Notes: generated by a model not told the origin, from the sequence alone. 64,000 bases of DNA from Gaoshiqia sediminis (GCF_025907915.1 NZ_JAPAAF010000021.1:1-64000), one strand, 5' to 3'; shown: positions 10,299 through 20,360, numbered from the stretch's first letter. Numbers and translations are program-made.

Positions 10299-11231
10299 TC
10301 AGTGTTCCAGCCAGAATTTGATCCGTTCGAGCTTTTCGGCTAACGGCATGTAGCCGTCCAGCCAATGAATGTGGGTACCCTGTCGTTCCATACGCCGAAA
10401 CCAGGTCATCTGCCGTTTGGCAAACTGGTGGATGGCTGTTTCCAGACCCGAAAACATTTCATCGTAAGTCAGCTCCCCTGTTAAATGCTGGGTCAGGTAC
10501 TTGTACTCCAGCCCGTAATAAGTGAGTTGTTCCGGGCTCAACCCCTTGTCGAGCAATGCTTGTACCTCGGCCAGCATACCTTCGTCAAGTCGTTGTTTTA
10601 GACGTTCAGAAATGCGGCGACGACGGCTCAACCGGTCGTATTTCACCCCAACCACCAGACTGTTCATTTCGGGCATGTGCGTATCGATTTCAGGATGCAA
10701 CGTTAGATAGTCTTCAATTTCAATGGCACGCAGCGCCCGCTTTCTGTTTTCAATGTCGGTGATGTTGTGCAGATCGGATTTGTAGGTCTTCAGAATTTCG
10801 GTTAATTCGTCCAGACTTTTGTCCTGTAACCGACTGCGCAACTCCTCGTTGTGGGGAACCTGCACCAGCTTGTAATTTTTCAGAACCGCTTCGAGGTACA
10901 AACCACTGCCCCCGCACAGCACCGGAAACTTGCCCCGGCCAGTCACATCGGCATACACTTTCAGAAAATCATGCTGATATTCAAACACATTATACTCGTA
11001 ACCAGCATCCACAATATCAATCAGGTGATATGGTATTTTTTGCCCGTCAATCTCGTAATCTCCATAATCTTTCCCTGTGCCCAAGTCCATTCCCCGGTAC
11101 ACCTGGCGCGAGTCGGCCGAGATCACCTCGCCGTTGAGCATATTGGCGGCATGGGCAGCCACCGCTGTTTTGCCCGAAGCGGTTGGACCAACGATGGCGA
11201 GCAGTTGATATTTTCCCTCTTGCATGGTCAT
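10299..11231 (-). CDS. miaA: tRNA dimethylallyltransferase
   Basis: The enzyme transfers a dimethylallyl group to A37 of tRNAs that read UNN codons. The protein carries a P-loop GPTASGKT, the DSRQVYRGMDLGTGKD motif that binds substrate phosphate, and the FAKRQMTWFRR motif near the C-terminus, all typical of MiaA. From the ATG at 11231 the protein is 310 residues; the ATG at 11225 is also possible. The open frame reaches 11273, but the promoter box at 11271-11278 overlaps that codon, so it cannot be the start. Its promoter overlaps that of the divergent Yip1-family gene. Confidence 0.93.
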   Translation of the reverse strand: MTMQEGKYQLLAIVGPTASGKTAVAAHAANMLNGEVISADSRQVYRGMDLGTGKDYGDYEIDGQKIPYHLIDIVDAGYEYNVFEYQHDFLKVYADVTGRGKFPVLCGGSGLYLEAVLKNYKLVQVPHNEELRSRLQDKSLDELTEILKTYKSDLHNITDIENRKRALRAIEIEDYLTLHPEIDTHMPEMNSLVVGVKYDRLSRRRRISERLKQRLDEGMLAEVQALLDKGLSPEQLTYYGLEYKYLTQHLTGELTYDEMFSGLETAIHQFAKRQMTWFRRMERQGTHIHWLDGYMPLAEKLERIKFWLEH

Positions 11232-11257
11232 TCTTGATAAGGTTGTACAAAATAATG

Positions 11258-11265
11258 TATTTTTG
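11258..11265 (+). promoter_or_regulatory. promoter -7 box of the yip1-smpB operon
   Basis: TATTTTTG matches TAnnTTTG with a TTG 21 bases upstream (11234-11236). The predicted transcript start, near 11272, falls inside the miaA -7 box on the other strand. Confidence 0.55.
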
Positions 11266-11270
11266 TAACG

Positions 11271-11278
11271 CAAATGTA
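11271..11278 (-). promoter_or_regulatory. promoter -7 box of miaA
   Basis: TACATTTG on the minus strand. Its predicted transcript start, near 11264, lies in the opposing -7 box at 11258-11265, so the two promoters overlap and cannot both be occupied at once. Confidence 0.6.
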
Positions 11279-11284
11279 AGCGAT

Positions 11285-11869
11285 ATGGATTTAAAACAAC
11301 GATACACCTGGCTTTTCAACGAAAGCAGGCAACTCCTTCTCGAACCCAAAAAATTCTGGCAACAAAAAAGCGAAGCGCCGTTTACCGGAAATATCGTCAT
11401 CCGTTTTTATGCCCCGCTGGTCATCGCCGTGGGTGTGGCCGTTTTTCTGGGTGAAATAATCGGTAAAGCCCAGTTCCTGCTATCGTACGCCACCATGAAG
11501 GGACTGCGGGAAATCATCAGCTACCTGATCCAATATTGGATTGCCGTGCCGGTGCTGGCTACCTTGCTGATCAACTATGGCGGCAGTCACGATAGAAAAA
11601 CTGTTCGCCACGTGTTAGCCTATTCCCTGTTGCCTTTTTTGCTGGCATCATTCATCACCGGCCTGTTTCCGGGCCTGTACGTACTCAGCATCATCGGTTT
11701 GTATGGCTTTTACTTGTTTGTGTTGGGGTCACAGCAATGTCTGGGCTTGCCCGCTGAAAACCGGTCAAGGTTCATCATCCTGTCGATCTTGCTGATCATC
11801 CTGATTTTCGGCATGGTCAATATCATTAGTTGGAAACTTTTACTGGCAATTTTCCCTTATGGCGCATAA
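11285..11869 (+). CDS. Yip1-family integral membrane protein
   Basis: A 194-residue inner-membrane protein with about five hydrophobic helices (near 40-60, 80-100, 110-130, 135-155 and 165-190) after a soluble N-terminal helix containing LLLEPKKFW, which is the usual start of bacterial YIP1-domain proteins. Function is unknown. The open frame begins farther upstream, but the ATG at 11285 fits the promoter box at 11258-11265 with a short leader. The last 11 bases overlap smpB, suggesting coupled translation. Confidence 0.75.
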   Translation: MDLKQRYTWLFNESRQLLLEPKKFWQQKSEAPFTGNIVIRFYAPLVIAVGVAVFLGEIIGKAQFLLSYATMKGLREIISYLIQYWIAVPVLATLLINYGGSHDRKTVRHVLAYSLLPFLLASFITGLFPGLYVLSIIGLYGFYLFVLGSQQCLGLPAENRSRFIILSILLIILIFGMVNIISWKLLLAIFPYGA

Positions 11870-12317
11870 ACCCACACAAATCAACATCAAAAACAAACGG
11901 GCCTATTTCGAATATGAAATATTGGAGAAATTTGTGGCTGGCATTCAGCTGGTGGGCACCGAAATTAAATCGATCCGTAACAGCAAGGCCAGCATTGTGG
12001 AAGCCTATTGCCGGTTTACCAAAGACGAGTTGTACGTGGTGAACATGAATATTTCGGAATACGATTTCGGAAATATCAACAACCACGAAGCCCGGCGCGA
12101 CCGTAAGCTACTGCTCACCAAAAAGGAACTGGATAAACTTCAGAAAAAAATAAAAGAAAGCGGCTTGACGATTATCCCGCTGCGCATGTTTATGAACGAC
12201 CGCGGACTGGCCAAGCTGGAAATCGGACTGTCCAAAGGGAAAAAAATCCACGACAAGCGCGAAACGCTGAAACACAAGGACGCCCAGCGCGATATGGACC
12301 GGGCCATGAAATTTTAA
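11859..12317 (+). CDS. smpB: SsrA-binding protein
   Basis: SmpB brings tmRNA to stalled ribosomes during trans-translation. At 152 residues the length is standard. The family features are clear: the N-terminal [23 protein letters not shown] and the basic tail with [11 protein letters not shown]-x-RD, which is the part that enters the mRNA channel. It overlaps the preceding membrane protein gene by 11 bases and so is probably translated from the same message. No tmRNA gene was found in the window. Confidence 0.96.
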   Translation: MAHKPTQINIKNKRAYFEYEILEKFVAGIQLVGTEIKSIRNSKASIVEAYCRFTKDELYVVNMNISEYDFGNINNHEARRDRKLLLTKKELDKLQKKIKESGLTIIPLRMFMNDRGLAKLEIGLSKGKKIHDKRETLKHKDAQRDMDRAMKF

Positions 12318-12390
12318 AGAAGTCAGCTGTTCGACAACTAAAAATCAAGGGACGGGAGCATAAAACTCCGGGCCCGCATCATCTTTCACT

Positions 12391-13170
12391 ATGAACGAAA
12401 AACTGCAAGCTTTTGACCAACTACTAGGCATCATGGACGAATTGCGCGAGAAATGCCCGTGGGACCGCGAGCAAACCTTCGAGTCGCTCCGCAAGCTGAC
12501 CATTGAGGAAACATACGAGCTGGGCGACGCCATCCTGAAAAGCGATCTGGAAGAAATAAAAAAAGAACTGGGTGACCTGCTTTTGCATATCGTGTTTTAC
12601 GCCAAAATCGGCGAAGAAAAGCAGGCCTTCAACATGGCCGATGTTATCCGCAATCTGAATGAAAAGCTAATTTACCGCCATCCGCACATATACGGCGAAG
12701 TAGATGTGAACAATGCCCGCGAAGTGGAGCAAAACTGGGAATCGCTGAAACTGAAAGAAAAAGGCCGCAAAAAGAAAACGGTACTCGAAGGCGTTCCGGC
12801 TTCGCTGCCGGCTTTGGTAAAAGCCAACCGCATTCAGGAAAAGGCCAGTGGCGTAGGATTCGACTGGGAGCACCCCGAACAGGTGTGGGAAAAGGTGAAG
12901 GAAGAAATTGGCGAACTGCAACACGAGCTGACCCACGACAACAAAGACAAAGTGGAAGCTGAATTCGGCGACCTGTTTTTTGCGATGGTAAATGCTGCCC
13001 GCCTGTGTGGCGTTGACCCCGAAGCTGCCCTTGAACGCACCAACCTGAAATTTATCAACCGCTTTAATTACCTGGAAAGCCAAACCCTGAAAAAAGGCCT
13101 TGACCTGAAAACGATGTCGCTGGCCGAAATGGACAAATACTGGGACGAGGCAAAAAAGATGGAATCGTAA
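12391..13170 (+). CDS. mazG: nucleoside triphosphate pyrophosphohydrolase
   Basis: The enzyme hydrolyses noncanonical NTPs to NMP and pyrophosphate. The 259-residue length and two tandem MazG domains (about 25-100 and 155-240) match the full-length form. The N-terminal CPWDREQTFESL motif and the metal-binding EExxE (TIEETYELGDAI) and the second-domain EAEFGDLFFAMVNAARL motifs are intact. It follows smpB by 73 bases and precedes a secreted protein by 12 bases, so it may be part of the same transcription unit. Confidence 0.95.
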   Translation: MNEKLQAFDQLLGIMDELREKCPWDREQTFESLRKLTIEETYELGDAILKSDLEEIKKELGDLLLHIVFYAKIGEEKQAFNMADVIRNLNEKLIYRHPHIYGEVDVNNAREVEQNWESLKLKEKGRKKKTVLEGVPASLPALVKANRIQEKASGVGFDWEHPEQVWEKVKEEIGELQHELTHDNKDKVEAEFGDLFFAMVNAARLCGVDPEAALERTNLKFINRFNYLESQTLKKGLDLKTMSLAEMDKYWDEAKKMES

Positions 13171-13182
13171 ACACAGCTTATC

Positions 13183-13710
13183 ATGAAAAAACAAATTCTT
13201 CTCGTCAGCCTGATTTTTTTTGCCGTGAATGTCGTAGCACAAAACAGCCCGTTTCAAGGCCTTGAGTTTTTGCTGGGAAACTGGCAGGGAACAGGCAGCG
13301 GTTTTGGCAACAGCCAGTCAAAAATCACGACTTCCTTTCAATCGGTAATGAACGGACAATTTATCGAAGTGATCAATGACTCGAAGTTTGAGCCGACGGC
13401 CAGCAAACCCGAGGGAGAACACCATATCGACCGGGGTATGATCAGTTTCGACAAGGCCCGGAATCTGATTGTCTTCCGACAGTTTCATATCGAAGGCTTT
13501 ATCAATCAGTATGTGCTGATTGACTCTCTTTCATCCGCCAATTTTCTGGTTTTTCAAACCGAGCATATCGAAAACTTTGTGCCGGGAGGTTCGGCCAAAT
13601 GGACAATCGAAAAAACAGGAGACCACGAAATTGAAACCAAGTTTTACCTGGCCTTTCCCGAACAGGAAGCTGCCTGCTACGGCACGAATCAACTCATTCG
13701 AAAAAAATAA
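13183..13710 (+). CDS. secreted DUF1579/heme-binding beta-barrel-like protein
   Basis: A 175-residue exported protein. Residues 1-19 are a signal peptide ending at VVAQ. The mature part opens with GLEFLLGNWQGTGSGFGNS, the pattern of DUF1579/THAP4-type lipocalin-like beta-barrels (LLGxWxGxG), and continues with alternating strands. Ligand is unknown, and no conserved heme histidine can be assigned by eye. It lies 12 bases after mazG and ends directly at the next gene, so it is part of the operon. Family link is tentative. Confidence 0.7.
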   Translation: MKKQILLVSLIFFAVNVVAQNSPFQGLEFLLGNWQGTGSGFGNSQSKITTSFQSVMNGQFIEVINDSKFEPTASKPEGEHHIDRGMISFDKARNLIVFRQFHIEGFINQYVLIDSLSSANFLVFQTEHIENFVPGGSAKWTIEKTGDHEIETKFYLAFPEQEAACYGTNQLIRKK

Positions 13711-13731
13711 ATGCAGCCTGAAAGAAGGGCA

Positions 13732-14373
13732 ATGGAAATCATCATCAACTATATCAGCATTCTGGGATCGTTTGCGCTGGCCATTTCGGGCGCCATTACC
13801 GCCATGGACAAACGTTTCGATCCGTTTGGCGTGTTCATCATCGCCTTTGTAACAGCCGTGGGCGGCGGTACCCTGCGCGACATGCTGATCAACGACCGCT
13901 CGGTGTTCTGGATTACGCAAACCTCCTACATTCATTTTATCATTGCCGGGACCATTTGTGCCATCATCTTCAAATCGAAGCTCGATCACATCACCAAACC
14001 GCTGTTTATTTTCGACGCTATCGGGCTCGGTCTATACACGATCACCGGCGTTCAAATCGGGCTCGAATACGGGTTGGCTGCCGTCAACTGTGTCATACTG
14101 GGAACCATCACCGGAGCCTTTGGCGGTGTGCTGCGCGACATCCTGGTCAACGAAGTACCCATCATTTTCAAGCGCGAGGTGTATGCCACCATTAGCATCC
14201 TGGGTGCCATCCTTTACCTCACGCTGAACAAGCTCCACTTTATTAACCCCATTTTGCAAATTGTCCCGGTGTTGTTCATCATTGCCATGCGGCTGGTAGT
14301 TATCCGCTACAACATTTCGCTGCCCTCGCTGTATGCTGACGAACGAAAGAAGAAGGGAACAACGAGAGAGTAA
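13732..14373 (+). CDS. TRIC-type cation channel family protein (UPF0126)
   Basis: A 213-residue inner-membrane protein with seven hydrophobic helices in the two-fold GGG repeat arrangement of the trimeric intracellular cation channel family. The motifs VGGGTLRDMLIND and FGGVLRDILVNEVP are the paired GGxxRD-loop signatures of the two halves. Prokaryotic members conduct K+ or Na+. The open frame starts at 13711, but the ATG at 13732 follows an AGAAGGG ribosome site and gives the usual N-terminus, so it is preferred. Confidence 0.88.
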   Translation: MEIIINYISILGSFALAISGAITAMDKRFDPFGVFIIAFVTAVGGGTLRDMLINDRSVFWITQTSYIHFIIAGTICAIIFKSKLDHITKPLFIFDAIGLGLYTITGVQIGLEYGLAAVNCVILGTITGAFGGVLRDILVNEVPIIFKREVYATISILGAILYLTLNKLHFINPILQIVPVLFIIAMRLVVIRYNISLPSLYADERKKKGTTRE

Positions 14374-14423
14374 ACCCCTACTCGCCGGATTTCCGCTTTG
14401 AAACTTCACCCCGTCTTCAAAGA

Positions 14424-14957
14424 TTATTTCCCGCTAATTTGACCACGGATTTCCCCACCCGGAAAAGCTGTTGTATGAACATTTACATAGGCATTCCCTG
14501 CCATCATGGCATCAACCAGTGCATCAAGCGGCTGACCTGCAAACGCCCCGATTAGGTTTTCGGCCTGAATTACCCCTTCAGCCAAAATCCCGTTGGTAGT
14601 GCCTTGCAGCAACATGGCTGGCGGGCCTGATGGATACAACCAGGCGACAACTCCCCCGTTGGTTCCGGCTGCTCCCATGTGAATGTGTGACATGGTTACA
14701 TTTTCGAGGTTCGCCACAATCAATTTATACGAAATCATCGTTCCATCCTTACTCAGGGCAAAAGTTGCCTGCCCGGTAGCCTGCGATGTGTTGGCCGGTA
14801 CCTCTTCCCCACCGGACAGATGGGCCTTAAATCTCGACATCAGGTGGGCTTTCTTCAAGATTACCTCCTGTTCGGCATCCGCCACCACATCTGATTTTTC
14901 ACATGAGGGGAATGCAAAAAGAAAAACCGCAATAAAAACAACGTAAATTACTTTCAT
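14424..14957 (-). CDS. CHRD-domain lipoprotein
   Basis: A 177-residue lipoprotein: a signal sequence (1-18) ends in the lipobox FPSC. The mature part is one CHRD domain (about 41-176), recognised from LSGGEEVPANTS, the MSHIHMGAAG histidine motif, and the final VHTTAFPGGEIRGQI. CHRD domains occur in chordin and in many bacterial surface proteins with unknown ligands. It is convergent with the channel gene and stands alone. Cell-surface or periplasmic anchoring is inferred from the lipobox. Confidence 0.9.
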   Translation of the reverse strand: MKVIYVVFIAVFLFAFPSCEKSDVVADAEQEVILKKAHLMSRFKAHLSGGEEVPANTSQATGQATFALSKDGTMISYKLIVANLENVTMSHIHMGAAGTNGGVVAWLYPSGPPAMLLQGTTNGILAEGVIQAENLIGAFAGQPLDALVDAMMAGNAYVNVHTTAFPGGEIRGQISGK

Positions 14958-15201
14958 AACTTTCAGAATTAAATGGTTATGACATTCTTTACTTCTTTAT
15001 TCACTGCAATGTTTCTATTTTAAGATATTTTTATCTTTTATTTTTTTTAAAAAAGTACAGTGGATGCTCGTTTGCCATGCACAAAAGGCATGATTTCTGA
15101 AAGAAAAGCACACAAAAAACAAACGGTATATCGCTCAAATTTTATTATTTAAGTAATTATGACTTTTTTTAAGAGTCAATAAAACCGAAAAGAGAGAGAT
15201 T

Positions 15202-16734
15202 ATGAGCAAGATGAAAGTAGGATTTTCGCAACGATTACTGAATTGGACTGAGCGGGCCGGCAATGCTCTGCCCCACCCCGCCACATTGTTTGCCCTCTTT
15301 GCCTTGGCAGCTTTGTTACTATCGGCTTTGGGCCATCATATGAACTGGGAGGTTATACACCCCGGCACAAAGGAAGTCGTAAAACCATTCAACTTGTTGT
15401 CGCACGACGGCATTCACCGCATTTTACTGGAGATGGTCGATAACTTCACCGGCTTTGCCCCCCTGGGGATTGTACTGGTAGCTATGCTGGGGATTGGTAT
15501 CGCCGAACAAAGCGGACTAATTAATACGCTCATCCGCTTGCTGGTACTCAATTCGCCCAAACACTTGCTCACTTTTGTGCTCGTATTTTCCGGAATTCTT
15601 TCAAATCTGGCTTCCGATGTGGGCTATGTATTACTTATACCGCTGGCAGGTGTCATCTTTTTAGCAGTCGGGCGACATCCGATAGCGGGTATGGCAGCAG
15701 CCTTTGCCGGAGTGTCGGGAGGGTTTAGCGCCAACCTGGTGCTGGGTACCGTCGATCCCCTGCTTGCCGGACTTTCCGAAGAAGCAGCCATCATCCTTGA
15801 TCCAACTTACGAAGTAAATGCCACTGCCAATTATTATTTCATGGTAGCATCCACCTTTGTCATTTCACTGGCCGGGACTTTTGTCACCGAAAAACTCGTG
15901 GAACCACGACTGGGAACATACAGCGGCGAGGTGAAACCAGAGGACCGTTCGTTTGACAAGCTTTCGAAAACCGAGAAGAAAGGACTACTGGCAGCAGCAC
16001 TAACATTTCTGGGCATATTCATCCTCACCCTTATCGGGATTATCCCCGAAAATGGTTATTTCCGGGGAACAGATGGAGGACTGCTTTCTTCTCCACTGAT
16101 CCGGGGCGTTGTAGCCATGCTGTTTGTCACAGCCGGAGCAATGGGATTGGCCTACGGTTTTACTACCGGCGTGTTTAAAAATGACTCGGATGTAATGGAC
16201 GGAATGGCGAAATCGATGAAAACGCTGGGCACGTACCTGGTGTTGGTTTTTTTTGCCGCCCAGTTTGTGGCATACTTCAAGTGGAGCAACCTGGGTATCA
16301 TCATGGCCGTGAAAGGAGCCAATCTGCTGATGATGGCCAACCTCGGCCTGATTCCGCTGATGATTCTGTTCATCATCCTCTCGGCCATGGTCAATATGAT
16401 CATGGGCAGCGCATCGGCCAAATGGGCCATCCTGGCACCTATCTTCATCCCGATGTTTATGATTATGGGCTATTCACCCGAGCTTTCACAAGTTGTTTAC
16501 CGTATCGGCGACAGCGTGACCAATGTGATCTCGCCCATGATGAGCTTCTTTGCGTTAATCATTGCTTTCGTACAAAAGTACGATGCAAAAGCAGGCATCG
16601 GCACCATTATCGCCACCATGGTACCCTATTCCATCGTCTTCTTTATTGCCTGGACCTTATTGCTGATCGTTTGGCTGCTGTTTGGCATCCCGCTTGGGCC
16701 CGGCGCCGGAATCCATTACGAAATAGGCATATAA
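15202..16734 (+). CDS. AbgT-family transporter
   Basis: A 510-residue inner-membrane transporter with about 11-12 helices. The N-terminal stretch (LNWTERAGNALPHPATLFALF) and motifs SNLASDVGYVLLIPL, GVSGGFSANL and the MGSASAKWAILAPIF hairpin region are those of the AbgT family, whose studied members move p-aminobenzoyl-glutamate or export sulfonamides (AbgT, MtrF, YdaH). The substrate here is not known. The ATG at 15202 follows a purine-rich ribosome site (AAAGAGAGAG). No partner genes for p-aminobenzoyl-glutamate hydrolysis are next to it. Confidence 0.92.
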   Translation: MSKMKVGFSQRLLNWTERAGNALPHPATLFALFALAALLLSALGHHMNWEVIHPGTKEVVKPFNLLSHDGIHRILLEMVDNFTGFAPLGIVLVAMLGIGIAEQSGLINTLIRLLVLNSPKHLLTFVLVFSGILSNLASDVGYVLLIPLAGVIFLAVGRHPIAGMAAAFAGVSGGFSANLVLGTVDPLLAGLSEEAAIILDPTYEVNATANYYFMVASTFVISLAGTFVTEKLVEPRLGTYSGEVKPEDRSFDKLSKTEKKGLLAAALTFLGIFILTLIGIIPENGYFRGTDGGLLSSPLIRGVVAMLFVTAGAMGLAYGFTTGVFKNDSDVMDGMAKSMKTLGTYLVLVFFAAQFVAYFKWSNLGIIMAVKGANLLMMANLGLIPLMILFIILSAMVNMIMGSASAKWAILAPIFIPMFMIMGYSPELSQVVYRIGDSVTNVISPMMSFFALIIAFVQKYDAKAGIGTIIATMVPYSIVFFIAWTLLLIVWLLFGIPLGPGAGIHYEIGI

Positions 16735-16871
16735 TCCGGAATGAAAAAAAATGATTGTTTGATCCGCCACTTGAAACGTTCACTGCAAACGTATGCTGTA
16801 ATCCGAAATTCGCATTGGGAAGAGATGCAAAAGGCCGCCGTTTTGCCCCGCCTTGTGCCAACATTTTTTGT

Positions 16872-16879
16872 TACTTTTG
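16872..16879 (+). promoter_or_regulatory. promoter -7 box of phoH-purC
   Basis: TACTTTTG matches TAnnTTTG, with TTG near 16853 at a fitting distance. The predicted transcript start near 16886 lies after the long reading frame has already begun, which fixes the phoH start at 16911. Confidence 0.6.
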
Positions 16880-16910
16880 CAAGCGGAACCAAGAGATTTT
16901 ACACTGCGCT

Positions 16911-17915
16911 ATGTTTGAAAAGCTGATTTTACTGGAAGGGGTTGACCCGCTTGAATTTTACGGGGTGAACAATGCCAAGATCGATTTGATCAAAGCTTCG
17001 TTCCCAAAACTGAAAATAATCAGCCGGGGCAATCAGCTGATCGTACATGGCGACAAAAAAGAAAGCGCCGCCTTTGAACAAAAACTGCAACTGTTGCTCG
17101 ATCATTATCACCAATTCAACATACTGCCGGAAGATACAATCCGTCAGGTATTGAACAATGATCCGCTGACCATGGATGGCATCCAGGTGAGTCCGGGAGA
17201 TGTGTTGCTGCATGGGAACAGCGGCAAGCCCATTCGCGCACGTACGCCCAACCAGCGCGTTCTGGTGGAAGAAAGCCGAAAATCGGACCTGATTTTTGCC
17301 ATTGGCCCTGCCGGAACCGGGAAAACATATACAGCCATAGCATTGGCTGTCAGGGCCCTCAAAAACAGGGAAATAAGGCGCATCATCCTGAGCCGTCCCG
17401 CCGTGGAAGCAGGCGAACGATTGGGCTTTTTGCCCGGTGACCTGAAAGAAAAAATCGATCCCTACCTGCAACCGCTGTACGATGCCTTGCAAGATATGAT
17501 CCCGGCAAAAAAATTGGAAGAATTCATGAAAGACGGCATCATCCAAATTGCGCCCCTGGCTTTTATGCGCGGACGCACCCTGAGCGATGCGTTCGTCATC
17601 CTGGATGAAGCGCAAAATACCACGCTCAACCAATTGAAAATGTTTTTGACCCGCATGGGGATGAATGCCAAGTTTATCATTACCGGCGACGAAACGCAAA
17701 TCGACTTGCCATCGCCCAGCCAATCAGGCTTGTTGCAAGCCAAAAAAATCCTTCGCAACATTAAAGACATTTCCTTTGTTCAATTCAACTCAAAGGATAT
17801 TGTCCGCCACCGGCTCGTTCGTGAAATTGTGGATGCTTATGATAGGCATTACCAATTGCAACTGGCCAAAAGAGAAGAGAAAAAACAACCAGATAAAAAC
17901 GAAGAAAATGACTAA
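16911..17915 (+). CDS. phoH: PhoH-like ATPase
   Basis: A cytoplasmic P-loop ATPase of 334 residues, near the usual family length (about 320). It has an N-terminal KH-like segment (about 10-85), the Walker A motif GPAGTGKT (about 126-133) and the Walker B motif [10 protein letters not shown], with [21 protein letters not shown] following. The family is related to helicase superfamily 1 and linked to RNA metabolism; a precise role is unknown. The open frame starts 52 codons earlier, but that part is out of family character and lies before the promoter box at 16872-16879. The end overlaps purC by 8 bases. Confidence 0.9.
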   Translation: MFEKLILLEGVDPLEFYGVNNAKIDLIKASFPKLKIISRGNQLIVHGDKKESAAFEQKLQLLLDHYHQFNILPEDTIRQVLNNDPLTMDGIQVSPGDVLLHGNSGKPIRARTPNQRVLVEESRKSDLIFAIGPAGTGKTYTAIALAVRALKNREIRRIILSRPAVEAGERLGFLPGDLKEKIDPYLQPLYDALQDMIPAKKLEEFMKDGIIQIAPLAFMRGRTLSDAFVILDEAQNTTLNQLKMFLTRMGMNAKFIITGDETQIDLPSPSQSGLLQAKKILRNIKDISFVQFNSKDIVRHRLVREIVDAYDRHYQLQLAKREEKKQPDKNEEND

Positions 17916-18855
17916 AGCATTAACCAGAACGGATTTTAATTTTCCGAAGCAAAAAAGTGTTTACCACGGCAAGGTGCGCGATGTATATAACATTGACGAT
18001 GAATTCCTGGTAATGGTGGTGAGCGACCGCATTTCGGCATTCGACGTCATCCTGCCGGAAGGAATTCCCTACAAAGGGCAGGTTTTAAATCAAATTGCCT
18101 CCAAATTTCTGGATGCCACTGCCGATATTGTCCCCAACTGGAAAATCGCTACGCCCGATCCTAATGTAACGGTTGGCCACGCTTGCGAACCGTTTAAAGT
18201 TGAAATGGTCATCCGCGGATACCTGACCGGTCATGCCTGGCGCGAATACAAAAGCGGGAAACGTAGCCTTTGCGGAGTTGCCTTGCCGGAAGGGATGGTG
18301 GAAAACCAAAAATTCCCCGCTCCCATCCTGACACCGACCACAAAAGCCGATGAGGGCCACGACGAAGATATTTCGCGCGAAGCCATTATCAACAGTGGTT
18401 TGGTTAGCAAGGAAGATTATGAAATGCTGGAAGATTATACCCGCAAACTGTTCCAACGCGGCACAGAAATGGCCGCCGAAAAAGGACTGATTTTGGTGGA
18501 TACCAAATACGAATTCGGTAAAAAAGACGGTAAAATTTATCTGATCGACGAGATCCACACACCCGACTCTTCGCGCTACTTCTATGCAAATGGATACGAA
18601 GAACGGCTGGAAAAAGGCGAAGCACAAAAACAACTTTCGAAAGAATTTGTGCGCCAATGGCTGATCGAAAACGGATTCCAGGGCAAAGAGGGCCAAACCA
18701 TTCCCAAAATGGACCAAACTTTTGTTGCCTCAGTATCCGAACGTTACATCGAGCTGTATGAAAACATTACCGGCGACGAATTTGTAAAGTCGGACATCGA
18801 CCAAATCCAGGACCGGATTGCGGCAAACGTGACCAATTTCCTGAACACGTTATAA
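17908..18855 (+). CDS. purC: phosphoribosylaminoimidazole-succinocarboxamide synthase
   Basis: SAICAR synthase of de novo purine synthesis: it joins CAIR and aspartate with ATP. The 315-residue protein shows [43 protein letters not shown], and the [20 protein letters not shown] and [11 protein letters not shown] motifs, all typical of the long (about 300-residue) PurC. The start ATG at 17908 overlaps the end of phoH by 8 bases (ATGACTAA), implying translational coupling. A GC-rich hairpin follows the stop. Confidence 0.96.
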   Translation: MTKALTRTDFNFPKQKSVYHGKVRDVYNIDDEFLVMVVSDRISAFDVILPEGIPYKGQVLNQIASKFLDATADIVPNWKIATPDPNVTVGHACEPFKVEMVIRGYLTGHAWREYKSGKRSLCGVALPEGMVENQKFPAPILTPTTKADEGHDEDISREAIINSGLVSKEDYEMLEDYTRKLFQRGTEMAAEKGLILVDTKYEFGKKDGKIYLIDEIHTPDSSRYFYANGYEERLEKGEAQKQLSKEFVRQWLIENGFQGKEGQTIPKMDQTFVASVSERYIELYENITGDEFVKSDIDQIQDRIAANVTNFLNTL

Positions 18856-18868
18856 ACAAAATCATATT

Positions 18869-18898
18869 CAACTCCCGGAAATTAACAGCCGGGAGTTG
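18869..18898 (+). terminator. hairpin after purC
   Basis: A perfect 10-bp inverted repeat (18869-18878 with 18889-18898, 10-base loop) begins 13 bases past the purC stop. There is no T run after it, so it may work weakly or protect the 3 prime end rather than terminate. Confidence 0.5.
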
Positions 18899-18982
18899 AT
18901 AACTTAGCGATACAACCGTCTCCCCGTCACCTTCGATTAAACAAATAATTTTTATCTTGCCAAGAGATTCAGGTGGTATGCA

Positions 18983-20344
18983 ATGAAAATAAAGCTTTTA
19001 TATCAACTTCTCATCGGATTCCTTTGCTTTAGCCTCAACGGCTCGGGTGCAAGGGCAGCTAAAGCGGACAGTGCGGTTGCAGATATAAAAGCAAATATTT
19101 CGTCTCTGAACAAATTGGCTGCAGCCGAATCTGAAAAAGAAAATTACCCTACCAGTTTTCAACTGAGCAGTGCCGCGCTCGATCTTTCTCTGAAATACGG
19201 TTTATTGGATGAGGCAATCATCGCCTACGAAAACCTTGGAAATTATTACCTCACGTACCGGAATATCACCCAGGGCCTAAATAACCTGAACGAAGCCATT
19301 CGCCTTTCTGAAAAACTGGGCCAGCACGAAAAAGCCCTTCATCTGCACAAAAAGACAGCAGGCATTCTGAAACAGATTGGCGATTATCGCAACTCGCTGG
19401 AACACCTTGACCGATACCAGGCCTTACAGGATAGCCTGAGTGAACTTGACAAGAACAACCAGCTTGCAGGCCTTGAACAGAAATACAGCGACGAGCAAGC
19501 TGCAAGTCAGGCCCAATTAATGGAAGCGCGTAGTGAAACCCAACATGTCATTCGCCTTTCGTTGCTCATAGCTGCCGGGTTAATTCTGCTGGTGGCTGTT
19601 GCCTGGACCGTGGCACTGAAAAAGCACCGCGAAGTGAAGCGTTATTTCCTTAAGCTCAACGAACAAAAGGACCGCATGTTTTCCCTGATCAGTCACGGAT
19701 TACGTGGCCCAATTGGCAGCGTTAAAGGCATTTTTGACCTGATTGTGGAACAAGATCTGGAAGATCCGCAAGAGCTGAAAAGTATTCTCTACGAATCGCG
19801 CGAAGTGGTCGACAGTTCCTTCAACCTGCTGGAAAACCTGTTGAACTGGTCGAAAAGCCAAACCGGACAATTAACAGTAAACCCACAAAAAATAAGCATC
19901 GCCAGCCTTGTTAAAGAAAACCTACAACTATTTACCAGCTCGATAAAACATAAAAATTTCGTTATTGAAAACCAGGTGGACGAGAACCATTTTGCCTATG
20001 CCGATATGGAAATGGTAAATGTGGTTGTCCGGAATATCCTATCCAACTCGGTAAAATTTACACGAACGGCCGGAAAAATCAGCCTGCACTCACAAGTTGC
20101 CAAAGGCAAACTACTGCTGACCGTCAGCGACACGGGAGTTGGCATGACCCCTGAAATGATTGAAGACATCATGGAAGACGATCCGATCGCGCTGGGGCCA
20201 GCCGAAGCCAACTACGATAAAGACCGCGGCATCGGGCTGAAAATATGCAAGGACTTTCTGGAACGAAACAGCGGCGGATTAAGTATTGAAAGCTCGCCAA
20301 ACAACGGAAGCCGATTCATGATATACCTGCCTTTGAGCGCATAG
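18983..20344 (+). CDS. TPR-type sensor histidine kinase
   Basis: A 453-residue membrane kinase. After a signal sequence (1-25) comes a periplasmic helical TPR-like region (about 30-165) with repeats such as AIIAYENLGNYYLTYRN. A membrane helix (about 190-212) leads to the kinase core with the H-box SLISHGLRGPIGSVKG (His at about 238), the N-box NVVVRNILSNSVKFT, and the G motifs DTGVGM and DRGIGLKIC. There is no receiver domain and no response regulator next to it, so the partner is elsewhere. The upstream sequence TATCTTGC is only a poor promoter match. Confidence 0.88.
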   Translation: MKIKLLYQLLIGFLCFSLNGSGARAAKADSAVADIKANISSLNKLAAAESEKENYPTSFQLSSAALDLSLKYGLLDEAIIAYENLGNYYLTYRNITQGLNNLNEAIRLSEKLGQHEKALHLHKKTAGILKQIGDYRNSLEHLDRYQALQDSLSELDKNNQLAGLEQKYSDEQAASQAQLMEARSETQHVIRLSLLIAAGLILLVAVAWTVALKKHREVKRYFLKLNEQKDRMFSLISHGLRGPIGSVKGIFDLIVEQDLEDPQELKSILYESREVVDSSFNLLENLLNWSKSQTGQLTVNPQKISIASLVKENLQLFTSSIKHKNFVIENQVDENHFAYADMEMVNVVVRNILSNSVKFTRTAGKISLHSQVAKGKLLLTVSDTGVGMTPEMIEDIMEDDPIALGPAEANYDKDRGIGLKICKDFLERNSGGLSIESSPNNGSRFMIYLPLSA

Positions 20345-20360
20345 AAAATCCAACAAAAAA

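Noticed and set aside
12667-13257. Minus-strand open frame of 196 residues over mazG
   Set aside because: It mirrors the mazG codons and is Phe/Val-rich without domain motifs.
16755-16910. Long N-terminal extension of phoH
   Set aside because: The extension precedes the promoter box and has no family similarity.
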